DNA of 64,000 nucleotides. It comes from Locusta migratoria (taxonomy: Eukaryota; Arthropoda; Insecta; Orthoptera; Acrididae). The stretch lies in NCBI GenBank assembly GCA_026315105.1, contig CM048750.1:75568297-75632296 (forward strand), in the 5' to 3' direction. Under the pieces are notes generated by a model. It was not told the origin of the DNA. It searched no databases and worked only from the letters and a program-made list of their open reading frames with translations. The position numbers and the translations under genes were made by a program. Below, piece by piece: positions 55,016 to 64,000 of this stretch (position 1 is its first letter; the number at the start of each line of letters is the position of its first letter).

Positions 55016-55533
55016 ACCGAGCCAAAAACGTTACCATAAGTGGAGAAGTCTCTGGGAGAAGCAGCCATGACAAAACTGTATCACCTGGTGTGTAAGATGA
55101 ATGAGACAGGCGAAGTACCCTCAGACGTTGAGAAAAATGTTATAATCCCTATTCCAAACAAAGCAGGCACAGGCAGGTGTGACAACTACAGAACCATCAG
55201 TTTGATAAGTCATGGTTGCAAAATATTAACACGAATTATTTAGAGAGGGATGGAAAAGCTGGTAGAAGCCGACCTCGGTGAAGATCAGTTTGGATTCAGG
55301 AGAAATGTAGGAACACGGGAGGCAATACTCACTTTACGGCTTGTCCTAGAAGATAGATTAAGAACAGGCAAACCTAATACCTAGCTTTTAAAGATTTGGA
55401 GAAGGCTTTTGGCAATGTTGATTGGAATAAATTCTTTAAAGTTCTGAAGCAAGCAGGACTAAAATATAAGGAGCGTATAGTTATTTACAACTTGTACTAA
55501 AACCAGACAGCAGTTGTCAGACTTGAAGGGCAC

Positions 55534-55945
55534 TTAAACTGGAAAGAACACGTAGATAATGTCGTGGGGAAGACGAACTAAAGACTGCGTTTTATTGGCA
55601 GAAGATGCAAAAGAATTAGTAAAGAGGCTGCATACACCACGCTACCCAGTTGTGGGATCCTTATCAGGTGGGTATGACGGAGGACATCGAACGAGTCCAA
55701 AGAAGACCAGCTCGTTTCGTATTGTCACGATACTGGGGAGACAGCGTTACTGAAATGATACAGGATCTGGGATGGGTATCATTACAACAACGGCGCTTAT
55801 CGCGGCGGCGTGGGCTACTTACGAAACTACGATCGCCAACCTTCTCTTCCGAATGAGAAGTTATATTGTTGACTCCCACTTACATAGATAGAAACGATCA
55901 TCAGAATAAAATACGAAAAATCAGAGCTCGAAAGGAGAAATTCAG
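55534..55945 (+). pseudogene. CR1-like LINE C-terminal fragment inside LINE-A
   Basis: LNWKEHVDNVVGKTN, WDPYQVGMTEDIERVQRRPA, RFVLSRYWGDSVTEMIQDLG and LRSPTFSSE match the C-terminal region of the CR1 element at 58386-59346 on the opposite strand. It ends near AATACGAAAAATCAGAGCTCG. Confidence 0.78.
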
Positions 55946-55953
55946 ATGTTCAA

Positions 55954-56151
55954 AAATGTTCAAATGTTTGTAGAACTTATGGGACTTAACTACGGGGTCA
56001 TCAGTCCCTAAGCTTACAAACTACTTACGAACTAGCTAAGACTAAGGACGGCAAAAATATCCATGCCCGAGGGGGGATTCGAACCCCCGACCGTAGTGGC
56101 CGTGTAGACCGTCACTGGAGCGCCTCAGTCTCCACGGCCACCGCGGCCGGC
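55954..56151 (-). repeat. SINE-B at the CR1/LINE-A join
   Basis: Complete reverse SINE-B from AATGTTCAAATGTTTGTAGA to CCGCGGCCGG. Flanks show only a weak AATGTT repeat, so a clean TSD is not evident. Confidence 0.85.
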
Positions 56152-56965
56152 CCAATGTTATTTAATTTGTACATTGATCCAACTATAAAGGAAAGCAAGG
56201 AGAAATTTGGACAAGGAATTAAAGTTCAGGGTGAAGAATTAAAAACATTGCGTTTTTCCGATGACATAGTAATTGTCAGAGACATCAAAGGACCTGGAAG
56301 AGCATTTGAACGGAATGAACGGTGTGCTGAAAGGTGCATATAAGATGAACATTAACAGGAGCAAAATTCAGGTAATCAGGTGACGCTGAAGAAATTAGAT
56401 TAGATAACGAAACTATAAAGGAGGTAGATGAAGTTTGTCACTTGGGCAGTAAAATAACAGATGGTGGTTGCAGTACAGAGGATATAAAATGCAGAATGGC
56501 AATGGATAGAAAAGCGTTCTTGTAAAAGAGAAATTTGTTAACATCGAATATTGATTTAAGCCTCAGGAAGTCCTTTCTGAAGGTATTCGTGTTGAGTGTT
56601 GCCTTGTATGGGAGTGAAACATGGACGATAAACAGTGCGGACAGGAAGAGGATAGAGGCTTTTGAAATGAATAATACTGAAGATTACGTGGGTGGATCGC
56701 GTAAGTAATGAGGAGGTACTGAACAGAATTGGGGAGAAAAGAAGGGATCGATTGGTTGGACACATTTTTAGACATCAAAGAATTGTGAATTTAGTGTTGG
56801 AGGGAAGTGTGAGGGGTAAAAATCGCAGAGGAAGACCAAGAGATGATTAAAGTAAGCAGATTCAGACAGATGTAGAGTGGAGATGTGGAGTTGATGAGGC
56901 TTGTTCAGGATAAGGTATTGTGGAGAGTTGCGTCAAACAGCAACAACAACTACAACAACAACAGG

Positions 56966-57544
56966 TGGAGATGGCACGGACATCAGTGACGTCATAGCCG
57001 GCAGCTAGCGTATGTAAGGCCGCACCAGCAGCCACCAGGCACACTTCACAATGGCCGAAAGCTCGTGGGATTTTAACCACTTGACGCGATCGAAAACCCG
57101 AGAACTTTTCGTTCATTAGCTGCTTTGATAGACTAGGAGAGGCTAGAACTGGGCAAGGCATCGACAGTTCCACTATCTCTGCACGTCCTCTACGTCCGCA
57201 CATAATCGCTTATGTTCAGTCCGATATCTTTGGACTTCCCTTAAATAGCCCCTTCTGACACAAAGTAACAACGCGATTACGATCAAGCTACGAATTTGAC
57301 CTTACTTCGAGGTGTTATGGCTGGAACTGATCGCCCGACTTACTCCATTGCTAATTCGTGGCTGTTTATATCTTTGTGGGGGTTGAGTGACATCTACAGA
57401 CAATCCAAGGAATGGTCTGTGTTCATGAGACCTTGGAACCAAGGCGATGCAACACTCTTTTGATGTCTGTGTATAAAGTGAAGCAGTGGGGATGGCGACT
57501 TCCAAATCAGTCTCGAGAAGAACAAACAGAAACAAAGGTGACCT
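56966..57544. other. No gene recognised
   Basis: Unassigned; 57000-57200 is moderately GC-rich. Confidence 0.4.
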
Positions 57545-58310
57545 GTTCTACGTCTACTGGATGCCGCTCATGAAAATATACCTACTCAGCGCAAAGATGA
57601 GGCCAGCATACGCGCACTCATGGCGCAAAGGAAAACAACATTATCATCCGTAAAACCGAGAGTAACTACAGGTCTCAAATACTACAGGAAGAAGAACAAG
57701 AAAATTCAAGAAATCTATACAGTCTCAAGAAACAGACTTCATGCACGCCACCAACCCTACAGCTCAGAGGGGGCCACACGGGAAGCTCCAAATAAATGTG
57801 ACTCTACAAATACCTTTGCAGAATACTTCCAGCAACTCCTCAGTGCAAAACAAACGAATAATAGACTACCTTTCGCCAAGCCCACTCTCAGGTACCAGGA
57901 CTCTGTATCCACCCAACAGGGAAGAAATAAAGATCAGCAAAGACCATAAAGCATATAGGAGTCGAATGGTGCATCCCTGAGTAGCCATTATGGTAGATTT
58001 CCAAGAGACGTACGACTCAATATATCTACAGACCCTCTTCTTTACCTTTTGGGAACTAGACCTAGAAGAGAAGACTACCAGACTGGTTCAAGCTATTCTG
58101 AAGAACACCACCTCCAAAGTCAAGTTCAGAGGTGAAATCTCCGCGAGCTTTTCCATCCAGAGAGGAGTCACGAAGGGAAATGGCCTTCCGTGGACCTTCT
58201 TCAACTGTGGTCTGGAGAAAATCATCAGAGAATGGACTTCCACGCACAAGAAGCAGGACTTTGACGTTCCTCGGTGTATTTTAGGAACACCTTGTCTTAC
58301 CGTGTAAATT
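57545..58310 (+). pseudogene. LINE-B ORF2 fragment (pre-RT and early RT)
   Basis: HENIPTQRKDEASIRALMAQ and YYRKKNKKIQEIYTV, FAEYFQQLLSAKQTN, then after frame shifts VDFQETYDSIYLQTLFF (motif A region), VQAILKNTTSKVKFRGEISA and GVTKGNGLPWTFFNCGLEKI (motif B). Ends before motif C. It shares the KGNGLxxxxFNC signature with the piece at 29860. Confidence 0.78.
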
Positions 58311-58319
58311 AGCAGAGAA

Positions 58320-59346
58320 TCTACATCTACATAGATACTCTGCAAATCACATTCAAGTGCCTGGCAGAGGGTTCATTAACCACTTTCATAACTTTTCTCT
58401 ACCGTTCCATTCTCTAATTGCGCGCGGGAAGAAAGAACACCTAAATCGTTCCGTTTTCGATCTGATTTCTCTTATTTTATTGGGATGGTTATGTCTCCCT
58501 AAGTAGGTGGGTGCTAGCAAAATATTTTCACATTCAGAACTAAAAGTCGGTGATTGAAACTTCGCAAACAGATCACGCCGCAATGAATAACGTCTTTCTT
58601 TTAATGATTTCCACCCCAATTCGTGCAACATTTCCGTGACGCTTTCCCACCCGTAACGTGATAAAACGAGCTGCCCTTCTCTGAACCTTCTCAATGTCTT
58701 CCGTCAATCCCGCCTGGTGAGGGTTCCACAAGGGGCAACAGTACTCCAGGAGAGGACGCACAAGTGTGATGTAGCCAGTCTCTTTGGTGGAGGTGGTGCA
58801 TCTTCGAAGCGTTCTGCCGATGAAACGTAACCTATGGTTCGCCTTCCCCACATTATTTTCTGTGTGTTCTCTCCAGTCAAAGTTGTTCGTAATTGTAACT
58901 CCTAGGTATTTGGTAGAATCTACGACCTTAAGGTTTAACTGATTTATCGCGTAATTGAAGTTCAGCGGATTTCTTTTAGTGGTCATGTGTATTACTTCAC
59001 ACTTCTCTTTATTTAGTGTCAATTGCCAATTTTCGCACCATGCATAAATTTCGTCTAAATCGCTTTGCAGTTGCCTTTGATCCTCAATTGACTTCACTAA
59101 CCGATAAACGACAGCATCATCCGCGAACAGTATAAGGGAGCTAGTCAGATTGTCTCCTAAATCGTTTATAAACACGAGGAAGAATAAGGGACCTATAACG
59201 CTTCCATGTGGAACGCCAGATATCACTTCTGTTTTACTCGATGACTTACCGTCAATTACATCGTCTGAGTCAGTCACAATCTGACGTGTGTGAACACTAA
59301 ATGCCACATAGTCAAGCTCTCCTTCTAAGCCAAACTTCGTCCGCAT
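58320..59346 (-). pseudogene. CR1-like LINE: RT C-terminal half and 3' end
   Basis: From 59346 the minus strand reads FGLEGELDYVAF, GVPHGSVIGPLFFLVFINDL (motif B), LILFADDAVVYRLV (motif C), CENWQLTLNKEKCEV, KYLGVTITNNFDWREHTENN, PLLEYCCPLWNPHQ and EDIEKVQRRAARF. After a frameshift near 58690 comes FAKFQSPTFSSECENI and then PRAIREWNG. The coding part ends at 58386-58388. The 3' end (TCTACATCTACATAGATACT, then CTGGCAGAGGGTTCATTAAC) follows. The family fits the CR1/L2 group. The RT fingers and endonuclease are absent. Confidence 0.85.
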
Positions 59347-60077
59347 AATACATAATAATTAAATAGTATCCAGGAAGAAATTAGGACAGTGTTTTGTGTG
59401 GATGATGATGGGAAGATGTACAGAGAAAGTGGAATAAGGAAATTGGATGAGTGAGGAAGGGAGATGAGAAGTTGGGCAGCAGTTCGGGAGATTAGAAGGG
59501 CGGTGAAAGAGAGGAAGCAGGAGGAAATTGTAGACTGAAGATGGAAAGGAGATGGATATTTGCGGGGACTTGATAGGAAGGAGGAAGAAGAGTATGGTGT
59601 TAAGCATGTGGAAAAGAGGTGAGAACAGGGAAGAGATGGATGGAATATAGAACCTTTGTATATCTCATGGACAGTTGTGTGTAGCATGCCCCAGAATCGG
59701 TAAACCATATGATCTCCATGCAGAAAACAGACGCGTAAACAATATACTCATCCCAGTGGCTTTAGACAAAACAACAGTGATCTATACACCAACGCGATGT
59801 GTAACTCTGGTCTCTGAGCATATAAATGCAGCGTACCACCACATTTACATGTTTTGCACACGATTTCGCATTGCCCATCATGTCTGAATTTGACAGATGA
59901 ATCTTCATCAAATATTACGTGACAAAGAATTTCTTGCTTACCTCTTGATTTGAAATTGCTTCAATAGGTGATTAAACGGATGATATGGGCGCGAAATTGA
60001 AATGTATTTTCTTTTCATTGTATTCTACATCTTCACAGCAGCCGAATATAAAAATTTAAAATGCCTTCAGCGTCTAC
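59347..60077. other. No gene recognised; purine-rich stretch
   Basis: 59370-59650 is GA-rich on the plus strand, which explains long frames on the minus strand. Otherwise unassigned. Confidence 0.45.
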
Positions 60078-61228
60078 TACACTTCTGGCCATTAAATTTG
60101 CTACCCCACGAAGATGACGTGCTACAGACGCGAAATTTAACCGACAAGAAGAAGGTGCTGTGATATGCAAATGATTCGCTTTTCAGAGCTTTCACACAAG
60201 GTTGGAGCCGGTGGCGACACCTACAACGTGCTGACGCGAGGAAAGTTTCCAAGCGATTTCTCAAACACAAACAGCAGTTGACCGGCGTTGCTTGGTGAAA
60301 CGTTATTGTGATGCCATATGTAAGGAGAAGAAATGCGTACCATTAGGTTTCTGACTTTGATAAAGGTCGGATTGCAGCCTATCGCGATTGCGGTTTATCG
60401 TATCGTGACATTGCTGCTTGCGTTGCTCGGGATCCAATGACTGTTAACAGAATATGGAATCGATGGGTTCAGGAGGGCAATACGGTCCGCCGTGCTGGAT
60501 CCGAACGGCCTCGTATCACTATCAGTCGAGATGACAGGCATCTTATCCGCATTGCTGTAACGGATCGTGCAGCAACGTCTCAATCCCTGAGTCAACAGAT
60601 GAGGACGTTTGCAAGACAACAACCATCTGCACGAACAGTTCGACGACGTTTGCAGCAGCATGGACTATCAGCTCGGAGACCATGGCTGCGGTTACCCATA
60701 ATGCTGCATCACTGACAGGATCGCCTGCAATGGTGTACGCAACGACGGACCTGGCTGCACGAATGGCAAAACGTAATTTTTTCGGATGAATCCAGGTTCT
60801 GTTTACAGCATCATGATGGTCGCATCCGTGTTTTGCGACACCGCGTGTATTCGTCATTGCCATACTGGCGTATCACCCGGCGTGGTGGTACGGGCTGCCA
60901 TTGGTTACACGTCTCGGTTACATCTTGTTCGCATCGACGTCACTTTGAACAGTGACCGTTACATTTCAGATGTGTTACGACCCGTGCCTCTACCCTTCAT
61001 TCTATCCCTGCAAAACCCTACATTTCAGGAGAATAATGCACGACCGTATGTTGCAGAGGCCTTTCTGGATACGGAAAATGTTCGACTGCATCACATTCTC
61101 CAGATCTCTCACCAACTGAAACGTCTGCTCAATGGTGGCCGAGCAACTGTCTCGTCACAATACGCCACTCACTACTCTTGATGAACTGTGGTATCGTGTT
61201 GAAGCTGCATGGGTACCTGTACACGCCA
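60078..61228 (+). mobile_element. Tc1-like transposon, right end lost
   Basis: The left terminal sequence TACACTTCTGGCCATTAAAT and ~230 bp of leader precede a transposase gene. The right TIR is missing: the gene stops matching at about 61228 and a LINE-B fragment follows. Confidence 0.75.
60311..61228 (+). pseudogene. Tc1-like transposase pseudogene
   Basis: Starts MPYVRRRNAYH at 60311 but has a stop at codon 12. Then SDFDKGRIAAYRDCGLSYRD and WNRWVQEGNTVRRAGSERPR (paired helix-turn-helix domains), SARTVRRRLQQHGLSARRPW, and after a stop near 60714, WQNVIFSDESRFCLQHHDG (first catalytic Asp) and VLRHRVYSSLPYWRI. Later pieces include FQENNARPYVAEAF (second Asp region changed from QDNARPH) and the C-terminal block near 61180. 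At least four breaks. Confidence 0.85.
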
Positions 61229-61249
61229 CTGCAAACTCAGTATGGGAAA

Positions 61250-61830
61250 ATCTCGCGATTCACTCACTTCAAGTACCTACTTAGGAGAAACAATCCAACC
61301 CACAGGTCTAAACACTATCTTCAAGACGCAAAGGATACTTCAACTGCAAAAGGCGTACATATTAACATGGAATCACTGAAATAAAAAAGCAGTATCTCTT
61401 AATGCTAAAAGACAATGCAAAACTGTTGCTTTACCAAACGCCTTATAGCGGAGACACCACTACAATGAGAGGGGTGAAAAAATTAACGATCTTTAGAAAA
61501 AAGACCGAAAAATTCTTACGAAAATTTATGGCGCTATGCTCCGAAACGGATCTTAGATCAGAAGTCCTACAAAGGAACTCTATAAAAACACAGACATCAT
61601 CACAGATAAATTTAGGAAAAGTCACCTAAAGTTATGTGGACACGTATGTAGGATGGATGGAAACAGACACACAAAAATAATTTTTAACGTCGTTAATACA
61701 AACGAAATACTAACTAGCTGGAACGAGTAATAATATAATAAAAATAGATTGTAGACAGTAAAGAGTTCAGGAGTAAATTCAGAAACAACAAAATATTGGG
61801 CAAGGTCCAACGAAAGAACAAGGAATAAAA
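61250..61830 (+). pseudogene. LINE-B ORF2 C-terminal fragment
   Basis: RFTHFKYL, LGETIQPTGLNTI, LQLQKAYILTWNH, NKKAVSLNAK, RKILTKIYGAMLRNGS, KELYKHRHHH and KVMWTRM follow the C-terminal order of LINE-B (compare KHYNTVVK/RRIIRKILGP at 30250). Frame-broken throughout. Confidence 0.65.
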
Positions 61831-61940
61831 GTGGGGAGAAGAAAAAACGTAGTGAATTAATGAAGAGGTTTTGGGGGGAAAATGAAGGTAGAAAACGAAT
61901 TGATAGTGTGATTTTCTCAAGCAGGTGACTGTTTGACTTA

Positions 61941-62725
61941 TCAGAAAGGATTGCGCAAACTTATACGGTTGAAAGTACACGATAATAGAAGCAAGACTGT
62001 CCCAGTAAACGAGCCGTTGACGTGATAATAAAGAACGTATGGCTCCGAGCCACCATTGACGTAATTGTAAACATAGTCCTAGATAGTACACATTAATCTG
62101 AAATTCATACTTTACTACTACGTTTTCATCACATTTAGCTCACTTTTCACGTATTGGTTTCCAGTTGAAGGAAGTGTTCGAAGTGTCTTCCTTGCATCTG
62201 GATGCAATATTGTGTTCGTCTCAGCAGTGAATTTAGAATTCTTTCCAAAACCCGTGGATCATTCGGGCAGTTGTACACGCTTGTAAAGAATCCCGAAATG
62301 ATCCAGGGATTTTCGAAAGTATTCGAAATTCATTGCCGGAACGAGCACAGTATTGCTACAAGAAGCAAGGAAGACACTTCGAACACCTTCTTCAACAGGT
62401 AACCCATACGTAAAATGTGAACTGTGATGTAAAACCTAATAGTAACGTCTAAATTTGAAATTCATTTGTACTAACCAGGACGATGTTTACATTAGCGTCA
62501 ATGAAATGTGAACTAAATGCGATGTAAATCTTAGTAGTAAAGTCTAAATTTCAAATGAAATGTACTAACTAGGACAGTATTTTTCAATGACGTCATTGGC
62601 GGCTCGAAATCATACATTCGTAATTATCTCGCAAACGTCTGGTTTGTGGAGCCATGTTTAATCGGATGTATTTGCTCCTATTATCGTGTACCTTCAACCG
62701 CGTAAGTTTGCGCCATCCTTTCTGA
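61941..62725. mobile_element. Fold-back element built from inverted transposase 3' ends
   Basis: The ends are TCAGAAAGGATTGCGCAAAC and the complement GTTTGCGCCATCCTTTCTGA, each next to TA. The whole element folds about a centre near 62278. Both arms keep the same transposase C-terminus: QGRHFEHLLQQ on plus near 62365 and QGRHFEHFLQLE on minus near 62185. The right arm is longer because an ~89 bp block (62417-62490 and 62506-62585) is duplicated in it. Confidence 0.8.
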
Positions 62726-62955
62726 TACACCCTTTATATGTGATTTTACCCTCCTTTGATTTTATTGATAGCTACTGTCACTCTTTTATTAAATTAACAG
62801 ACGCACTTTCTATAACATTGGATGTTATGTAACTTATTTTGCGCGCTTTCTGGGAAATGATGTTCTGTAGATTGGCTTTACCTAACCGACAGATTATCTG
62901 CAGTCAGTTAAATGGCACTTTCTCTTTTCGAGTCCTGTATTTCTCATGTTACAAT
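62726..62955. other. No feature recognised
   Basis: AT-rich spacer. Confidence 0.4.
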
Positions 62956-62963
62956 ATCCTTTA

Positions 62964-63741
62964 CAGTGGCGGTTCGTACAAAATTTGACCAGTGTGCTAC
63001 AATATTACAAAAATAAACAGGAAACAAAATATACTAAAATAAAAAGTCAACCTTTGTATGATTGCCTTTAATTAAATATAAATTAATACTGTATTGACAG
63101 TAAGACCTTCAGGGGAATCTATAACAGCGCTGCCAACTGCATGTATTCACTGCAGGTAGTAAATATAACGTTTAAAAAATATTAACTTTATTTACAGAAA
63201 TTACAAATTTAGTCAGAGGTATTTGAATACGAGCCTCACACAGGTAGGTTTGAGAGACGCAAGATGCCTGAGCCAGCGCGCTATTTGACTCTGTATGCCG
63301 CAATATTCGTCATATACTATTCTTCCGCAGCGGTTACATGCAGCGCGAAGAGAAAGATTGATCTGGTGCTGCAGTCGGTATAAGCACAAATGAGCCATCA
63401 GGCCTGACGTCACGTCTGAGCATGCGCACTAACGAACAGACGACTGCGCCGCCTCTGCGCACGTACCAGCGCGGCTGAATCACACTTCAGCACACGGAGC
63501 TGGTTTTCAGGTATCGCGGCGAGACCGTTCCAAAATACGTTTTCATCCTTATTACTAGCATTCTAATACGCATTGGAAAGAAACTGGCATAATTTTATTG
63601 TGATATCTGGTTCGTATTCCAAGAGAAAAGATGTAATTTTATAGCGATTTCTCGCTTGCATTCGAAGAGAAATGGCATAATTTTAGAAATATATTTACAG
63701 TGTGCTGCAGCACATTAGCACATTATCACCAGTCGCCACTG
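62964..63741. mobile_element. hAT-like non-autonomous element with 8 bp TSD
   Basis: The ends are CAGTGGCGGTTCG and the complement GACTCGCCACTG-like terminus (CGCCACTG at 63734-63741), giving the hAT-type CAGTGGCG TIR. Flanks ATCCTTTA (62956-62963) and AGCCTTTA (63742-63749) match at 7 of 8 bases. A subterminal GTGCTAC/GTGCTGC block repeats at both ends. The inside has a GC-rich CpG block (63270-63530) and no transposase. Confidence 0.72.
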
Positions 63742-63818
63742 AGCCTTTATAGTCCTTTCCGACCTTACCCGCAAGATCGTGCGAGTTTGGTTTCAATAAT
63801 GCTGCTGATAAACAATGT

Positions 63819-64000
63819 AGTGGCCGAGGAGACTGAGGCGCTTTAGTCACGGATGCACGGCCACTACGGTCGGGGGTTCGAACCCCCCCTCGGGCATGGA
63901 TATTTGTGCCGTCTTTAGTATAAGGTAGTTTATAAGTAGTTTGTAAATTTAGGGACTGATGGCCCCGTAGTTAAGTCCCATAAGCTTAACAAACATGTGA
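63819..64000 (+). repeat. SINE-B reaching the window end
   Basis: Head GTGGCCGAGGAGACTGAGG, B-box GGGGGTTCGAACCCCCC, body, and AAGCTTAACAAACATGTGA at the last bases. The 3' end and TSD may lie outside the window. Confidence 0.88.

Larger units (their letters stand above)
55040..56965 (+). pseudogene. LINE-A fragment, fourth copy, with CR1 and SINE inserts
   Basis: The first part to about 55533 reads EAAMTKLYHLVCKMNETGEV and RCDNYRTISLISHGCKILTR, then the motif A region (frame-broken) up to QTAVVRLEG. It resumes at 56152 with PMLFNLYIDPTIKESKEKFG and RFSDDIVI, then LYGSETWTINSADR, ending in CAACAACAAC (56940-56965). Compared with the copy at 43680, ~60 bp covering GHERDAVVGKGVRQGCSLS are replaced by the CR1 and SINE pieces. 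Confidence 0.8.

Noticed and set aside
59325..59708. 127-residue minus-strand frame
   Set aside because: Reads the complement of a GA-rich stretch. No family features.

Overview
This window looks like a gene-poor, transposon-saturated stretch of a large arthropod genome, most probably an orthopteran (grasshopper or locust type). The reasons are the AT-rich background, long homopolymers and (CA)n tracts, many tRNA-headed SINEs with target-site duplications, and a mix of Penelope-like elements (PLEs), LINEs, mariner/Tc1 transposons, a hAT-like element and a Helitron-like element. The taxon is a recognition call and was not checked by search. I found no convincing host gene, rRNA gene, functional tRNA gene, CRISPR array or prokaryotic feature. 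Nearly every long reading frame is transposon-derived or a low-complexity artefact.

Layout. 1-4.6 kb: SINEs, an undefined region and a ~1.1 kb inverted-repeat element. 4.6-7.4 kb: first PLE, two inverted arms. 7.4-21 kb: mostly unannotated DNA with SINE-A copies, two PLE fossils, a LINE fossil and a dispersed repeat (R). 21.0-24.6 kb: second PLE, with an uninterrupted 728-codon reverse transcriptase/GIY-YIG ORF. 24.9-27.7 kb: a DNA transposon with a decayed transposase gene and a nested R copy. 28-35 kb: LINE and CR1-like fragments, a mariner with both ends, a MITE-like element and a duplicated SINE/LINE composite. 36.6-41.6 kb: a Helitron-like element, a mariner fold-back, an inverted tRNA-SINE composite and a ~174 bp degenerate satellite. 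43.7-57 kb: four decayed LINE-A copies with nested Tc1-like, TIR-element, PLE, CR1 and SINE pieces. 57.5-64 kb: LINE-B and CR1 remnants, a Tc1 transposon, a second fold-back, a hAT-like element and a SINE cut by the window edge.

The most coherent system is the pair of PLEs at 4608-7391 and 21029-24565. They belong to different families but share one architecture. Each is a pair of head-to-head inverted arms (996 and 1054 bp, no indels between arms) inside one 12-14 bp target-site duplication. Each arm carries a hammerhead-ribozyme motif with a 7-nt stem II loop, an extra U after the CUGAAGA core and a self-complementary four-base stem III. A short 3' tail is present on only one arm. The ORF encodes a reverse transcriptase joined to a GIY-YIG endonuclease, the known PLE replication machinery. 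SINEs, non-autonomous elements and fold-backs presumably depend on LINE or transposase enzymes in trans.
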